6,058 nt of DNA from Flavobacteriaceae bacterium (GCA_030694835.1 JAUYUF010000244.1:1-6058); one strand, 5' to 3'. Counted from the stretch's first letter, positions 1-6,058 are shown. Notes: generated from the letters alone by a model not told the origin. Program-made: numbers and translations.

Positions 1-1
1 A

Positions 2-67
2 CCTGAAATTCCTGCATCAGAAAATATGACAATTGATGATAATGGAGTTATTTCAGGATTATCATAA
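2..67 (+). CDS. C-terminal end of an unrecognised protein (partial, 5' part outside window)
   Basis: Only the last 21 codons are inside the window, read in the frame starting at base 2 and ending with TAA at 65-67; a second in-frame TAA follows immediately. The peptide starts PEIPASENMTIDD and ends SGLS; it is polar and acidic with no motif I can assign. Support for a real gene end is the Flavobacterium-like codon choice (GAA, ATT, GAT, GGA, TCA, TTA), the double stop, and a strong hairpin terminator about 20 bases downstream that can end transcription from this side. The product family cannot be determined from so short a tail. A non-coding reading remains possible. Confidence 0.55.
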   Translation, partial: PEIPASENMTIDDNGVISGLS

Positions 68-87
68 TAACAAAATGTTAGTTCAAC

Positions 88-116
88 AAAAAAGCCACGC
101 ATTGCGTGGCTTTTTT
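88..116. terminator. Bidirectional intrinsic terminator between convergent genes
   Basis: A perfect 13-bp stem (88-100 paired with 104-116) with a GC-rich core GCCACGC/GCGTGGC, a 3-base loop ATT, and A6 on one side matched by T6 on the other. Because the stem is flanked by A-tract and T-tract, it gives a U-run on either strand. It can therefore end both the plus-strand gene finishing at 67 and mdh, whose stop codon lies at 134-136 on the minus strand. Confidence 0.9.
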
Positions 117-133
117 GTTCTAATAAAGAAAAT

Positions 134-1066
134 TTATAAAACATTTTTTAAATCGTCGTTCATAGCTCTAACACCTTCTGCGCTTTTAATGAATAAAGCT
201 TTTTCAACATCATTTAATTTAACATCAATAATTTGTTCAATTCCATTTTTTCCTATAATACAAGGAACACCTAAGCAAATATCTTTTTGACCATATTCAC
301 CTTCTAATAAAGCAGAACAAGGAACTAATTTTTTCTGGTTGCAAGCTATAGATTGTGCTAAAACAGAAACTGCCGCACCTGGTGCGTACCAGGCGCTAGT
401 TCCTAAAAGTTTAGTTAAAGTTGCTCCTCCAACCATTGTTTCAGCACTAACTTTTTCTAATTGCTCAGCAGATAAAAATTGTGTAACAGGAACTCCATTT
501 CTTACTGATAATCTAGTTAATGGAATCATTCCAGTATCACTGTGTCCGCCAATTACCATTCCATCTACATCAGATGCTGGGCAATCTAAAGCTTCGCTTA
601 AACGGTATTTAAAACGAGCACTATCTAATGCTCCACCCATACCAATAATTCTGTTTTTAGGTAAATTAGTAGCTTTATGAACCAAATAAGTCATTGTATC
701 CATAGGATTACTTACAACAATGATTATTGTGTTTGGTGAATATTGAATTAAACTTGAACTAACAGTATTTACAATACCTGCATTAATTCCGATTAATTCT
801 TCACGAGTCATTCCTGGTTTTCTTGGAATTCCACTAGTAATCACAACCACATCGCTACCAGCAGTTTTAGAATAATCTCCTGTTGTACCTGTTATTTTAG
901 TGTCAAATCCATTTAAAGTGGCAGTTTGCATAAGATCCATAGCTTTACCTTCAGCAAAACCTTCTTTAATATCTACTAATACTACTTCTGAAGCGAAGTT
1001 TTTAATGGCAATGTACTCAGCGCAACTTGCGCCAACAGCACCTGCTCCAACTATTGTTATTTTCAT
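134..1066 (-). CDS. mdh: Malate dehydrogenase (NAD-dependent, LDH-like type)
   Basis: A 310-residue cytoplasmic enzyme of the tricarboxylic acid cycle that interconverts malate and oxaloacetate with NAD. The N-terminal Rossmann fold shows the glycine-rich GAGAVG loop at residues 7-12 and Asp32 at the end of the second strand, which favours NAD over NADP. The mobile-loop segment IPRKPGMTR (80-88) carries Arg82 and Arg88; an arginine at 82, where lactate dehydrogenases have glutamine, indicates malate/oxaloacetate specificity. VSNPMD (118-123), Asp148, Arg151 and the catalytic His175 in IGGHSD complete the active site. Length fits the LDH-like bacterial MDH group. The start was set at the ATG at 1064-1066 because MKITIVGAG is the usual family N-terminus; an in-frame TTG at 1105 would lie upstream of the -7 promoter element. 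No Shine-Dalgarno sequence is seen, as is usual in this phylum. It appears to be monocistronic. Confidence 0.97.
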   Translation of the reverse strand: MKITIVGAGAVGASCAEYIAIKNFASEVVLVDIKEGFAEGKAMDLMQTATLNGFDTKITGTTGDYSKTAGSDVVVITSGIPRKPGMTREELIGINAGIVNTVSSSLIQYSPNTIIIVVSNPMDTMTYLVHKATNLPKNRIIGMGGALDSARFKYRLSEALDCPASDVDGMVIGGHSDTGMIPLTRLSVRNGVPVTQFLSAEQLEKVSAETMVGGATLTKLLGTSAWYAPGAAVSVLAQSIACNQKKLVPCSALLEGEYGQKDICLGVPCIIGKNGIEQIIDVKLNDVEKALFIKSAEGVRAMNDDLKNVL

Positions 1067-1093
1067 GATATGAGATTTATAAAATTTGTTTAT

Positions 1094-1123
1094 CAAATAT
1101 AGCAAGAAACACGAAAAAAACAG
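1094..1123 (-). promoter_or_regulatory. Putative mdh promoter (Bacteroidota -33/-7 type)
   Basis: On the minus strand the octamer TATATTTG (1094-1101) matches the TAnnTTTG -7 consensus of Bacteroidota housekeeping promoters exactly. A CTG (1121-1123), one mismatch from the TTG -33 core, lies 19 bases upstream, an acceptable spacing. Transcription would begin near 1088, leaving a leader of about 20 bases before the mdh ATG at 1066. The position also excludes the upstream TTG codon at 1105 as the start. Confidence 0.6.
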
Positions 1124-1241
1124 TTACATAAGTTGCTGAATTTGTATGGATAAAGTGTTAAAAGTGATAAAAATACTGGTATGGTAATTATAGGATAAAA
1201 TAGTTGCAATAAATTATACTTTATTAAATACGATCAAAAGA

Positions 1242-1269
1242 AAATGCGAATATATTAATATTCGCATTT
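1242..1269 (-). terminator. Intrinsic terminator of gyrB
   Basis: A 12-bp stem (1242-1253 paired with 1258-1269) around loop bases 1254-1257, with the core GCGAATAT. Read on the minus strand it lies about 25 bases after the gyrB stop codon and runs into TTTTCTTTT. It separates gyrB from the downstream mdh, supporting independent transcription of the two same-strand genes. The upper stem is AT-rich, so efficiency may be moderate. Confidence 0.75.
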
Positions 1270-1294
1270 ATAAATAAAGTTAATAGATGGTTAT

Positions 1295-3235
1295 TTAAGC
1301 ATCAATCTTTGCGTAAACAGCATTTTTTTCGATGAATTCTCTTCGTGGTGGAACTTCGTCGCCCATCAACATGGAGAATACTCTATCAGCTTCTGTTAAA
1401 TTATCAATAGTTATTTGACGTAATGTTCTAAATTCAGGATTCATAGTGGTATCCCAAAGTTGTTCTGCGTTCATTTCTCCAAGACCTTTATATCTTTGAA
1501 TTAATGCTCCGCCACCCATTTTTTGAACTATCATATCACGCTGGTTGTCATCCCAAGCATATTCTTTTTTCTGTCCTTTTTTAACAAGGTAAAGTGGAGG
1601 GGTAGCTATAAAAATATGACCACCTTCAATCAATTCTCTCATATATCGGAAGAAAAAAGTAAGAATTAGTGTAGCAATGTGACTACCATCAACATCGGCA
1701 TCACACATAATAACTACTTTGTGATATCTTAATTTTTCTATATTTAATGCTTTGCTATCTTCTTCAGTTCCGATAGAAACACCTAAAGCTGTAAACATGT
1801 TTTTGATCTCTTCGTTTTCAAAAACTTTATGTTGCATTGCTTTTTCTACGTTTAGAATTTTTCCTCTTAAAGGTAAAATGGCTTGGAAATTACGATCACG
1901 ACCTTGTTTGGCTGTTCCTCCCGCAGAGTCGCCCTCAACCAAGAAAATTTCACACATTGATGGATCGGTTTCTGAACAATCGCTTAATTTACCTGGTAAA
2001 CCGCCGATTGATAAAACAGATTTACGTTGAACCATTTCTCTTGCTTTTCTAGCAGCATGACGTGCTTGAGCAGCTAAAATTACTTTTTGAACTATGATGC
2101 GAGCATCATTTGGATTTTCTTCTAAATAATTTGTCAACATTTCAGATACTGCCTGACTTACAGCTGCTGTAACTTCTTTGTTTCCAAGTTTAGTTTTAGT
2201 TTGTCCTTCAAATTGTGGTTCTGCAACTTTAACAGAAATAATTGCTGTTAAACCTTCTCTAAAATCATCACCTGCAATATCAAATTTCAGTTTATCAAGC
2301 ATTCCTGATGAATCCGCATATTTTTTTAAAGTAGTTGTTAGACCTCGTCTGAATCCGGCTAAATGCGTTCCTCCTTCGTGAGTATTAATGTTGTTTACAT
2401 AGGAATGTAAATTTTCATTATAAGAAGTATTATAAACCATAGCAACTTCAACAGGAATGCCTCCTTTATCACCTTCCATACTAATAACGCCAGAAGTTAA
2501 TCTTTCGCGAGTTCCGTCTAAATATTCTATAAATTCAACTAATCCTTTTTCACTTTTGAAAGTTTCATTAATAAAAGCACCTTCATCATCTTTATTTCTA
2601 TAATCTGTTATGGAAATTATTAAGCCTTTATTTAAATAAGAAAGTTCTCTTAATCTAGCAGAAAGCGTGTCGTAATTAAAAATGATTTCAGTGTGAAAGA
2701 TGCTGTCATCTGCCCAAAAAGTTACCTCAGTTCCTCTTTCAGAGGATTCTCCAATTAATCTTACAGGATAAATTGCTTTTCCAAATTCGTATTCTTGTTC
2801 CCATATTTTTCCATCTCTGTAAACAGTAGCTTTTAAATGTTTTGAAAGTGCATTTACAACTGAAACACCCACGCCGTGCAAACCTCCAGAAACTTTGTAA
2901 GAATCTTTATCAAATTTACCTCCAGCTCCTATTTTGGTCATTACTACTTCAAGAGCAGAAACACCTTCTTTTTTGTGCATGTCAACTGGAATTCCACGTC
3001 CATCATCTCTTACGGTAAGTGAATTATCTTCATTGATAAAAACATCAATTTTTTCACAATGACCAGCCATTGCTTCATCAATGGAATTGTCAATTACTTC
3101 ATAAACCAGGTGATGCAATCCTCTTACTCCAATATCACCAATGTACATAGATGGTCTCTTACGTACGTGTTCCATGCCTTCTAACGCTTGGATACTGTCA
3201 GCAGAATAGCTATTTTTATTTAATTCTTCGCTCAT
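1295..3235 (-). CDS. gyrB: DNA gyrase subunit B (type IIA topoisomerase ATPase subunit)
   Basis: A 646-residue cytoplasmic subunit that works with GyrA as an A2B2 complex to introduce negative supercoils using ATP. The GHKL ATPase domain starts after about residue 12: the catalytic Glu46 and Mg-binding Asn50 lie in YEVIDNSIDEA, Asp77 with the DDGRG motif (77-81) contacts adenine, and the GGLHGVG loop (117-123) binds phosphates. The TOPRIM domain has EGDSAGG at 434-440 (Glu434) and DADVDGSH at 512-519 (Asp512, Asp514), the metal ligands for strand cleavage. The GyrB C-terminal motif with RYKGLGEMN follows. Length matches GyrB proteins lacking the roughly 170-residue TOPRIM insert of Escherichia coli. 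The PLRGKILNVEKA segment after the EGDSAGG motif favours GyrB over ParE, though the paralogue is not rigorously excluded. The start ATG (3233-3235) gives the usual short leader before the conserved LEGMEHVRKRPSMYIGD-like block. The gene has its own -7 element and terminator. Confidence 0.96.
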   Translation of the reverse strand: MSEELNKNSYSADSIQALEGMEHVRKRPSMYIGDIGVRGLHHLVYEVIDNSIDEAMAGHCEKIDVFINEDNSLTVRDDGRGIPVDMHKKEGVSALEVVMTKIGAGGKFDKDSYKVSGGLHGVGVSVVNALSKHLKATVYRDGKIWEQEYEFGKAIYPVRLIGESSERGTEVTFWADDSIFHTEIIFNYDTLSARLRELSYLNKGLIISITDYRNKDDEGAFINETFKSEKGLVEFIEYLDGTRERLTSGVISMEGDKGGIPVEVAMVYNTSYNENLHSYVNNINTHEGGTHLAGFRRGLTTTLKKYADSSGMLDKLKFDIAGDDFREGLTAIISVKVAEPQFEGQTKTKLGNKEVTAAVSQAVSEMLTNYLEENPNDARIIVQKVILAAQARHAARKAREMVQRKSVLSIGGLPGKLSDCSETDPSMCEIFLVEGDSAGGTAKQGRDRNFQAILPLRGKILNVEKAMQHKVFENEEIKNMFTALGVSIGTEEDSKALNIEKLRYHKVVIMCDADVDGSHIATLILTFFFRYMRELIEGGHIFIATPPLYLVKKGQKKEYAWDDNQRDMIVQKMGGGALIQRYKGLGEMNAEQLWDTTMNPEFRTLRQITIDNLTEADRVFSMLMGDEVPPRREFIEKNAVYAKIDA

Positions 3236-3272
3236 ATATTTCAGTCTTTTTAATGAAGATTTTTAAAACGTA

Positions 3273-3280
3273 CAAATATA
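3273..3280 (-). promoter_or_regulatory. Putative gyrB -7 element
   Basis: The minus-strand octamer TATATTTG is identical to the one in front of mdh and fits TAnnTTTG. It would start transcription near 3266, giving a leader of about 30 bases before the gyrB ATG. No TTG-like -33 element is visible 17 to 23 bases upstream, so the promoter may rely on the -7 element plus activation, or on the very AT-rich surroundings. The leader has no Shine-Dalgarno sequence. Confidence 0.5.
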
Positions 3281-3406
3281 CTAAAAGTCTATGTTTTTAT
3301 AGGATTTTCAAATTCAATATCATTATAAGTTATCAACAATTTAATAGTAATAAAAATAGTTTACTGATTGTATAAATATTATGGTATTCCTAAAATATTG
3401 ATGATT

Positions 3407-3441
3407 TTGTTTTATTTAATTAAAATCGTGATGTAAATTTG
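3407..3441 (+). promoter_or_regulatory. Putative promoter of the SLC13-type symporter gene
   Basis: TAAATTTG at 3434-3441 fits the TAnnTTTG -7 consensus. A TTG at 3407-3409 could serve as the -33 element, although the 24-base spacer is slightly long. Transcription would begin near 3448, about 20 bases before the ATG at 3468. The in-frame GTG at 3441 overlaps the -7 element and so would not be in the transcript. Confidence 0.5.
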
Positions 3442-3467
3442 TGCTTGAAATTATAAAATCTATTATT

Positions 3468-4913
3468 ATGTCAGAGTCAAGGTCAGCTTCAAGACGTTAT
3501 TATGATAAAATTCAAAAAGTTGTTGATATTCAAACTAAAATTATCTACTTTTTAATCAGTATAATTTTTGCTTTTGGAATCACCTATGCGCTAAATAATC
3601 CAGATTTAAATAGGGCACAAATTTATGTGTTGTTTTTATTGTTTTTAGCAATTGGTTTATGGTTATCAGAAGCTGTACCTCCTTTTGCCGTTGGTTTAAT
3701 GATTTTTGGATTTTTGGTTTTAGGTTTGGGTCATTTTTATAGTGATATGGATTCTGAAAACGCTGCTTTATATGTTCAAAAATATATTCAAACATGGTCT
3801 AATAGTGTGATATGGCTGATGTTAGGAGGTTTCTTCATTGCGGAAGCGCTTCAAAAGGTGAATTTAGATAAACTAATATTTAAGTTGTCAATTTCAAAAT
3901 TTGGAACCAAACCAAAATATGTTTTATTAGGTATTATGCTTACTACGGCATTATTCTCTATGTTAATGTCTAATACAGCCACTACTGCCATGATGGTTGC
4001 GTCAGTACTTCCGTTTATCAATACTTTAGATGATAATGCACCTTTTTCTAAAGCAATTTTAATTGGTATTCCTGCGGCAGCTTCATTTGGTGGAATGGGA
4101 ACAATTATTGGTTCTCCTCCTAACGCTATTGCTGTTGAAGCCTTAACAAGTCATGGAATTCAATTTGGTTTTTTAGAATGGATGCTTGTTGGATTTCCAA
4201 TCGCTATTATTTTAGTATTGTTATTCTGGTTATTTTTAATCAAAAGATATATTCCAAAAATTGATTATATCGATTTAAGTTATTTAACTGATGATAGTTC
4301 TGAAAACAGTACTAAACTATTTAAACTTAAAAAACGAATTGTTATTATTATAGTTATTTTAACTTTATTATTATGGTTAACTACTAATTTTCATGGTATT
4401 CCCGCATCCGCAATTTCACTTTTACCAATTATATTATTAACGATGTTTAGTATAGTTACAAGTGATGATGTTAGAAAATTGCCATGGGATACACTGATGT
4501 TAGTTGCAGGTGGTTTATCACTTGGACTTGCTATAAAAGAGACTGGATTAGCTGCTTATTATGTAACTAAAATTCAAGATTACAATTTAAATATGATGGC
4601 TATTATCATAGGTTTTTCATTGCTTACAGTAATTATGTCTAATATTATGAGTAATACTGCTGCTACTACTTTGTTAATTCCGATTGCTATAATTTTAGCG
4701 TCCAATTCATCTCCCTTAATTTTTTCATTGATAATTGGATTTAGTGCTTCTACTGCTTTATTTTTTCCAATATCTACTCCGCCAAATGCAATAGCATTTA
4801 GTACTGGTAAAATTGATCAAAAAGATTTCAGAGGAGGAGGTTTGTTTGCCGGTATTGTAGGTCCGATAATAATAATATCAATAATAATGTTATTTTATTA
4901 TTTAAAATATTAA
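3468..4913 (+). CDS. SLC13/DASS-family anion:sodium symporter (probable di- or tricarboxylate carrier)
   Basis: A 481-residue inner-membrane protein of the divalent anion:sodium symporter family, whose members take up C4-dicarboxylates, citrate or sulfate with Na+. It shows the family's internal pseudo-repeat. SNT at 168-170 (in LMSNTATTAMM) is followed by GSPPNAIA around 215-222, and SNT at 395-397 (in IMSNTAATTLLIP) by STPPNAIAF around 436-444. In characterised DASS carriers such as VcINDY these SNT and PPN segments form the tips of two re-entrant hairpins and bind Na+ and the substrate carboxylates. About eleven or more hydrophobic segments are visible, with a polar loop near 270-295 between the halves. 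The short basic N-terminus (SRSASRR) suits a cytoplasmic location. The start ATG at 3468 was chosen because an earlier in-frame GTG sits inside the -7 element. Substrate cannot be told from sequence; dicarboxylate is an inference from the family. Confidence 0.9.
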   Translation: MSESRSASRRYYDKIQKVVDIQTKIIYFLISIIFAFGITYALNNPDLNRAQIYVLFLLFLAIGLWLSEAVPPFAVGLMIFGFLVLGLGHFYSDMDSENAALYVQKYIQTWSNSVIWLMLGGFFIAEALQKVNLDKLIFKLSISKFGTKPKYVLLGIMLTTALFSMLMSNTATTAMMVASVLPFINTLDDNAPFSKAILIGIPAAASFGGMGTIIGSPPNAIAVEALTSHGIQFGFLEWMLVGFPIAIILVLLFWLFLIKRYIPKIDYIDLSYLTDDSSENSTKLFKLKKRIVIIIVILTLLLWLTTNFHGIPASAISLLPIILLTMFSIVTSDDVRKLPWDTLMLVAGGLSLGLAIKETGLAAYYVTKIQDYNLNMMAIIIGFSLLTVIMSNIMSNTAATTLLIPIAIILASNSSPLIFSLIIGFSASTALFFPISTPPNAIAFSTGKIDQKDFRGGGLFAGIVGPIIIISIIMLFYYLKY

Positions 4914-4915
4914 AA

Positions 4916-4930
4916 AAATCAAGTTGATTT
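4916..4930 (-). terminator. Weak candidate terminator spanning the lipoprotein stop codon
   Basis: AAATCA (4916-4921) pairs with TGATTT (4925-4930) around a 3-base loop. On the minus strand this short stem runs into seven T residues (complement of 4912-4918). The stem has only 6 bp with a single G-C pair and includes the stop codon of the minus-strand gene, so on its own it is probably inefficient. It is the only hairpin-like structure I see at this convergent junction. Confidence 0.25.
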
Positions 4931-5578
4931 CTTTGGAATAATTTGATGGTGTTCTAATTCTTTTATGATTGATTTTGAATGCTGATACATAGTTTCATTT
5001 AATTTTAATGGATTAATTATTTTTATAACACCAGCCCAAACAAAAGTTTTATCAGATTTACAATTTATTGTATAAAGAGAACTTTCAAAGTTGTAATATT
5101 TAAAATCGCTATAATAATTTGGAAATATTATTGCATCCTGATTGTAATTAAAATAGTTGTTAAACCGATACCATTCGTGATAGATTTTATAATAATCTTT
5201 TTTATAATCAAGTTGTTTTTCAACCCCTTTAATTGATGTTACAAAAATGGCGTCAAAACCATCTTCCATTAATTTTTCATCAAATCTTTTTAATTCTTTC
5301 TCTGATTTTTTACTGATAAGAAATTGATTATTATATTTTTTACTACAAGAATAAGATGTTAAACCTCTCTCTTTAAATTCAGAATTAAAACAATCCTCAA
5401 TACTTTTTCTATTAATAATGTCATTACAGATAGTTAAAACAAGAATTTTTGAAGGTTTAAAATGGACATATTTCGGATTTTTCCAACTAGAATCAACCGA
5501 AATAAATTGATAATATTCTAATGGTAAAACAGAACAGCCTATCAATAAAAAACTAATGAAAGGAATTTTTAAATTCAT
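4919..5578 (-). CDS. Small Tyr-rich lipoprotein of unknown function
   Basis: A 219-residue protein I do not recognise by name. It begins with a type II signal peptide: MNLK, a hydrophobic stretch, then the lipobox LIGC with Cys15 as the lipidated residue. The residues after Cys15 (SVLPL) lack the acidic or Lys-Asp/Glu-rich surface-export signal seen in Bacteroidota surface lipoproteins, so a periplasm-facing location is more likely. The mature part has a beta strand (KILVLTIC, 44-51), a helix with conserved-looking Arg57/Glu61, EDGFDAIFVTSI (105-116), a Tyr/Phe-rich stretch (125-169), a TFVWAGVIKI strand (178-187) and a C-terminal helix. This order (predicted strand, an R..E helix, DAI.V, VW.G, final helix) recalls DUF4136-like or similar periplasmic lipoproteins, but that is inference. 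Further cysteines are at 51, 63, 78 and 173. It appears to be monocistronic, converging with the symporter gene. Confidence 0.8.
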   Translation of the reverse strand: MNLKIPFISFLLIGCSVLPLEYYQFISVDSSWKNPKYVHFKPSKILVLTICNDIINRKSIEDCFNSEFKERGLTSYSCSKKYNNQFLISKKSEKELKRFDEKLMEDGFDAIFVTSIKGVEKQLDYKKDYYKIYHEWYRFNNYFNYNQDAIIFPNYYSDFKYYNFESSLYTINCKSDKTFVWAGVIKIINPLKLNETMYQHSKSIIKELEHHQIIPKKST

Positions 5579-5595
5579 AATAAATTGATATCTAT

Positions 5596-5626
5596 CAGAG
5601 TTATGGTGTAAATATGTTTTGTCAAA
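5596..5626 (-). promoter_or_regulatory. Putative promoter of the lipoprotein gene
   Basis: On the minus strand TTTG (5623-5626) is followed after exactly 19 bases by TAACTCTG (5596-5603), one mismatch from the TAnnTTTG -7 consensus. The start point would be near 5590, giving a short leader of about 12 bases before the ATG at 5578. It lies just downstream of the asnB terminator, so the lipoprotein gene probably has its own transcript. Confidence 0.55.
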
Positions 5627-5661
5627 CGATTTACATCAGCTACAATATTGATTTTAATCAA

Positions 5662-5687
5662 AAAATCCTGCTTTTTAGCAGGATTTT
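5662..5687 (-). terminator. Intrinsic terminator of asnB
   Basis: A perfect 11-bp stem (5662-5672 with 5677-5687; core ATCCTGCT/AGCAGGAT) with a 4-base loop. On the minus strand it ends in six T residues (complement of 5660-5665). It begins one base after the asnB stop codon at 5689-5691, so the hairpin is essentially fused to the end of the coding region. Confidence 0.9.
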
Positions 5688-5688
5688 C

Positions 5689-6057
5689 TTAGGCACTTAA
5701 TTTTGTCTTTTTTAAAGCGATAGATGTGTCAGATTGTGAGTGTGCTTCATTGGCTCTACCTGAAGGATCTGTATTTTCCTGCCATTTAGGAATCCATTTC
5801 AGTACCGTTTTAGCAGCAGTTTCTTGCGGGAAATGTTCGTGGAAAATACTTCTGTAATAATAAGCTTCTTTGGTTGTTGGAGTGTTGTGTGGATAAATTT
5901 CATGCGCAGTTGCCAATTGTTTATCTGTTACCTGTGATTCTCCAAAAGCTATTAATTGATCAATCCAACTATATCCAACACCATCAGAGAATTGTTCTTT
6001 TTGTCTCCATAATATTTCAGTCGGTAAAAATGGATTTTCAGGGGTGTCAAATGCTTT
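5689..6057 (-). CDS. asnB: Asparagine synthetase B, glutamine-hydrolysing (C-terminal 122 residues; 5' part outside window)
   Basis: The enzyme makes asparagine from aspartate, glutamine and ATP in the cytoplasm. Only the end of the C-terminal synthetase domain is here; the N-terminal glutaminase domain and the ATP-binding loop lie beyond the window edge. Numbering the visible part from 6057, QKEQFSDGVGYSWID (19-33), NTPTTKEAYYYR (58-69) and DPSGRA (97-102) closely match the corresponding blocks near the end of Escherichia coli AsnB. After DPSGRA the protein carries a tail of about 20 residues ending KKTKLSA, somewhat longer than the short E. coli tail. The reading frame continues open to base 6057 with no stop, so the gene is truncated by the window only. 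A terminator directly follows the stop codon. Confidence 0.94.
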   Translation of the reverse strand, partial: KAFDTPENPFLPTEILWRQKEQFSDGVGYSWIDQLIAFGESQVTDKQLATAHEIYPHNTPTTKEAYYYRSIFHEHFPQETAAKTVLKWIPKWQENTDPSGRANEAHSQSDTSIALKKTKLSA

Positions 6058-6058
6058 T

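Larger units (their letters stand above)
3236..3467. other. Divergent intergenic region between gyrB and the symporter gene
   Basis: A 232-base, very AT-rich spacer with no credible coding sequence. It separates two divergently transcribed genes and holds one TAnnTTTG-type -7 element for each strand (3273-3280 minus, 3434-3441 plus). The roughly 150 bases between the two elements contain no strong hairpin or perfect inverted repeat that I can see. One near match to a DnaA box (TTATCAACA, 3330-3338) is present but isolated. Confidence 0.7.

Noticed and set aside
33..290. Plus-strand open frame of 85 codons crossing the terminator
   Set aside because: It runs through the hairpin at 88-116 and then antisense through the 3' end of mdh; its product has no family features and the real frame on this strand ends at 67.
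339..680. Plus-strand open frame of 113 codons
   Set aside because: It lies entirely antisense within mdh, whose active-site motifs are all on the minus strand.
1752..2381. Three plus-strand open frames (1752-2030, 1837-2052, 2178-2381)
   Set aside because: All are antisense shadows inside gyrB with no recognisable protein features.
134..3235. mdh and gyrB as one operon
   Set aside because: A gyrB terminator at 1242-1269 and a separate mdh promoter at 1094-1123 lie between them.
3330..3338. DnaA-box-like TTATCAACA next to gyrB
   Set aside because: It has one mismatch to TTATNCACA and is a single copy. No dnaA or dnaN gene, box cluster or other origin feature is present, so in AT-rich DNA this is expected by chance.
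3151..3375. Plus-strand open frame of 74 codons
   Set aside because: It overlaps the gyrB 5' end in antisense and continues through the AT-rich promoter region; composition and lack of motifs indicate chance.
3441..3443. GTG as the symporter start
   Set aside because: Its first base is the last base of the putative -7 element, so the codon would lie upstream of the transcript; the ATG at 3468 begins a more typical basic N-terminus.
3580..3795. Minus-strand open frame of 71 codons
   Set aside because: It is antisense to the membrane segments of the symporter, which are clearly coding on the plus strand.

Overview
The window looks like an ordinary, AT-rich chromosomal segment of a Flavobacterium-like member of the Bacteroidota. 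Three things point there. The GyrB and AsnB sequences are recognisable housekeeping proteins. Start codons lack Shine-Dalgarno sites and sit in A/T-rich leaders. Several genes are preceded by the TAnnTTTG -7 promoter element typical of this phylum. The genus is inferred from style, not proven.

Layout, left to right. At the left edge (2-67, +) are the last 21 codons of an unrecognised gene. A 13-bp hairpin (88-116) follows and serves as a shared terminator with the convergent malate dehydrogenase gene mdh (134-1066, -). The mdh promoter (1094-1123) and the gyrB terminator (1242-1269) fill the gap to gyrB (1295-3235, -), the B subunit of DNA gyrase. A 232-bp divergent intergenic region (3236-3467) carries a -7 element for gyrB on one strand and one for an SLC13/DASS-type anion:sodium symporter gene (3468-4913, +) on the other. 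That gene runs into a convergent gene for a small unrecognised lipoprotein (4919-5578, -), with only 5 bases between the two stop codons. The right edge holds the 3' end of asnB, glutamine-hydrolysing asparagine synthetase (5689-6057, -), whose strong terminator (5662-5687) directly follows its stop codon.

The genes seem to be separate transcription units: mdh and gyrB point the same way but are split by a terminator and a new promoter. A loose metabolic theme can be drawn, since malate dehydrogenase interconverts malate and oxaloacetate, DASS carriers often move C4-dicarboxylates, and aspartate derived from oxaloacetate feeds AsnB. Nothing in the sequence shows co-regulation, so this is only context. 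There are no mobile elements, CRISPR arrays, tRNA or rRNA genes, and I see no sign of a novel system. The least explained items are the Tyr-rich lipoprotein and the terminator-poor convergent junction beside it.
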